Of a DNA stretch of 5,950 bases, positions 5,561 to 5,950 are shown piece by piece; position 1 is the stretch's first letter; each line of letters begins with the position of its first letter. Source of the stretch: an uncultured Bacteroidales bacterium (GTDB lineage: Bacteria > Bacteroidota > Bacteroidia > Bacteroidales > Paludibacteraceae); NCBI GenBank assembly GCA_900321775.1, contig ONXE01000179.1, forward strand, positions 1 through 5,950, in the 5' to 3' direction. The notes beneath the pieces were generated by a model. It worked only from the letters and a program-made list of their open reading frames with translations. It was not told where the DNA came from and ran no database searches. Position numbers and translations under genes: made by a program.

Positions 5561-5578
5561 GCAGGACTGACAGCCTGC
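5561..5578. repeat. Imperfect palindrome with GGACT/ACAGCC core
   Basis: GCAGG and CCTGC arms flank ACTGACAG. The core GGACT-G-ACAGCC closely resembles the core GGACT-TC-ACAGCC of the hairpin at 5750-5773, although arms and surroundings differ. The preceding bases include the word GAGAAAGAATG also seen at 5346-5356. Confidence 0.65.
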
Positions 5579-5598
5579 GCACTTGACAAAGAAAGGGC

Positions 5599-5615
5599 GG
5601 CGTTTGCCAAACGCC
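5599..5615. repeat. Palindrome, 7-base arms, GCC spacer
   Basis: GGCGTTT and AAACGCC are perfect arms around GCC, preceded by ACAAAGAAAG, a word also present just after the 5482-5500 palindrome. It is the right-most member of the cluster of three-base-loop palindromes. No T-run follows. Confidence 0.8.
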
Positions 5616-5737
5616 TGCAACTACCAGGAAGAATCAAGCAGGTAAAATGAGTTCCGTACTTTTTCGGCAATCAAAAACGGTGTTTTTTATGTCATAATAG
5701 ATTCTATATACCTCAGGCAGAGCAATGCACAGTAGTC

Positions 5738-5805
5738 ATCTTATCAAAAGCAGCGGACTTCACAGCCCGCTGCAATGTTTTTTTGATGTTAAGTATGATA
5801 AAGAT
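5738..5805. terminator. Nested inverted repeat, probable two-way terminator
   Basis: The inner stem is GCAGCGG (5750-5756) with CCGCTGC (5767-5773) around a ten-base loop. Seven T follow at 5778-5784 on the plus strand; on the minus strand the stem is followed by TTTTGAT. Further out, ATCAAAA (5743-5749) can pair with TTTTGAT (5781-5787), and ATCTTATCA (5738-5746) nearly matches TGATAAAGAT (5796-5805). It lies just past the stop of the minus-strand gene at the right edge, so ending that transcript is the likeliest job. Confidence 0.65.
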
Positions 5806-5809
5806 CTAT

Positions 5810-5950
5810 TTAGTCCCAAATACTCTTGCGGCGCTCCGGCGAAAGTTGTACACCGTTGCCCACTTGGTTGTTGGGAGTGTTCATGCTGGTGACGATAACG
5901 TCGTTGTTGTTCAAACGAACAATCTGCAATTCTGCATTAATATACTTTTT
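5810..5950 (-). CDS. C-terminal 46 residues of a small protein, start outside window
   Basis: The minus-strand frame is open from the right edge to a TAA at 5810-5812. It reads KKYINAELQIVRLNNND, then VIVTSMNTPNNQ, then VGNGVQLSPERRKSIWD. I recognise no named family. The opening looks like the first residues of the many very short Bacteroidales proteins that begin with MKK plus an aromatic residue, a short beta-like segment and a V/I-x-TS step. The whole protein may therefore be only about 50 residues, with its start a few bases outside. That is inference from memory. Protein-like composition (no codon oddities, Asn-rich loop, charged end) and a terminator just downstream support a real gene. 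Confidence 0.6.
   Translation of the reverse strand, partial: KKYINAELQIVRLNNNDVIVTSMNTPNNQVGNGVQLSPERRKSIWD

Noticed and set aside
5133..5582. Minus-strand frame of 149 codons across the palindrome cluster
   Set aside because: The Ser/Pro/Cys/Phe-rich product has no domain-like pattern, crosses five palindromes and has no promoter. It reflects a purine-rich plus strand lacking stops.
5652..5690. Terminator-like CCGT...ACGG followed by TGTTTTTT
   Set aside because: The arms pair over only three or four bases with a large loop and bulges, and no plus-strand gene ends there.

Overview
The window looks like chromosomal DNA from a member of the Bacteroidales, most likely Prevotella or a close relative. 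Four things point there. The left end holds a gene for PorX, the response regulator with a phosphatase domain that is typical of Bacteroidetes with type IX secretion. A membrane PASTA protein and an RluD-family pseudouridine synthase sit next to it. Every promoter I could find has the Bacteroidetes form (TTTG or CTTG, about 20 bases, TAnnTTTG). Gene-free DNA is AT-rich beside more GC-rich genes. The genus is an inference.

Layout. Positions 1-2800 carry three minus-strand genes read in the order PASTA protein, rluD-like, porX (cut by the left edge). The last two overlap by 23 bases, so this is probably one operon. Positions 2801-2938 hold divergent, overlapping promoters. Positions 2939-3217 encode, on the plus strand, a small cysteine-rich secreted or lipoprotein-like protein built on repeated Lys-Glu-Cys-Cys-Lys-Glu units; a clear terminator follows at 3241-3275. 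Positions 3280-4119 (minus) encode glutamate racemase MurI with its own promoter. Positions 4240-4695 (minus) encode an unrecognised basic protein of 151 residues.

Positions 4696-5809 contain no convincing gene but are full of structure. There are 14 exactly consecutive, degenerate 11-base units at 4747-4900, then a good minus-strand promoter at 4917-4948, then a second, looser array with a period of about 10-11 bases at about 5031-5144. A cluster of short, mostly three-base-loop palindromes lies at 5404-5615, and a terminator-like nested inverted repeat at 5738-5805. The right edge (5810-5950, minus) holds the last 46 codons of a small protein gene.

How the parts fit. MurI (D-glutamate for peptidoglycan) and the PASTA protein (a fold that often binds the cell wall) are envelope-related, and PorX links the operon to secretion control. 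The most unusual item is the pair of helically phased repeat arrays on either side of the promoter of the unknown 151-residue gene. The first array would make up most of that gene's roughly 215-base leader.
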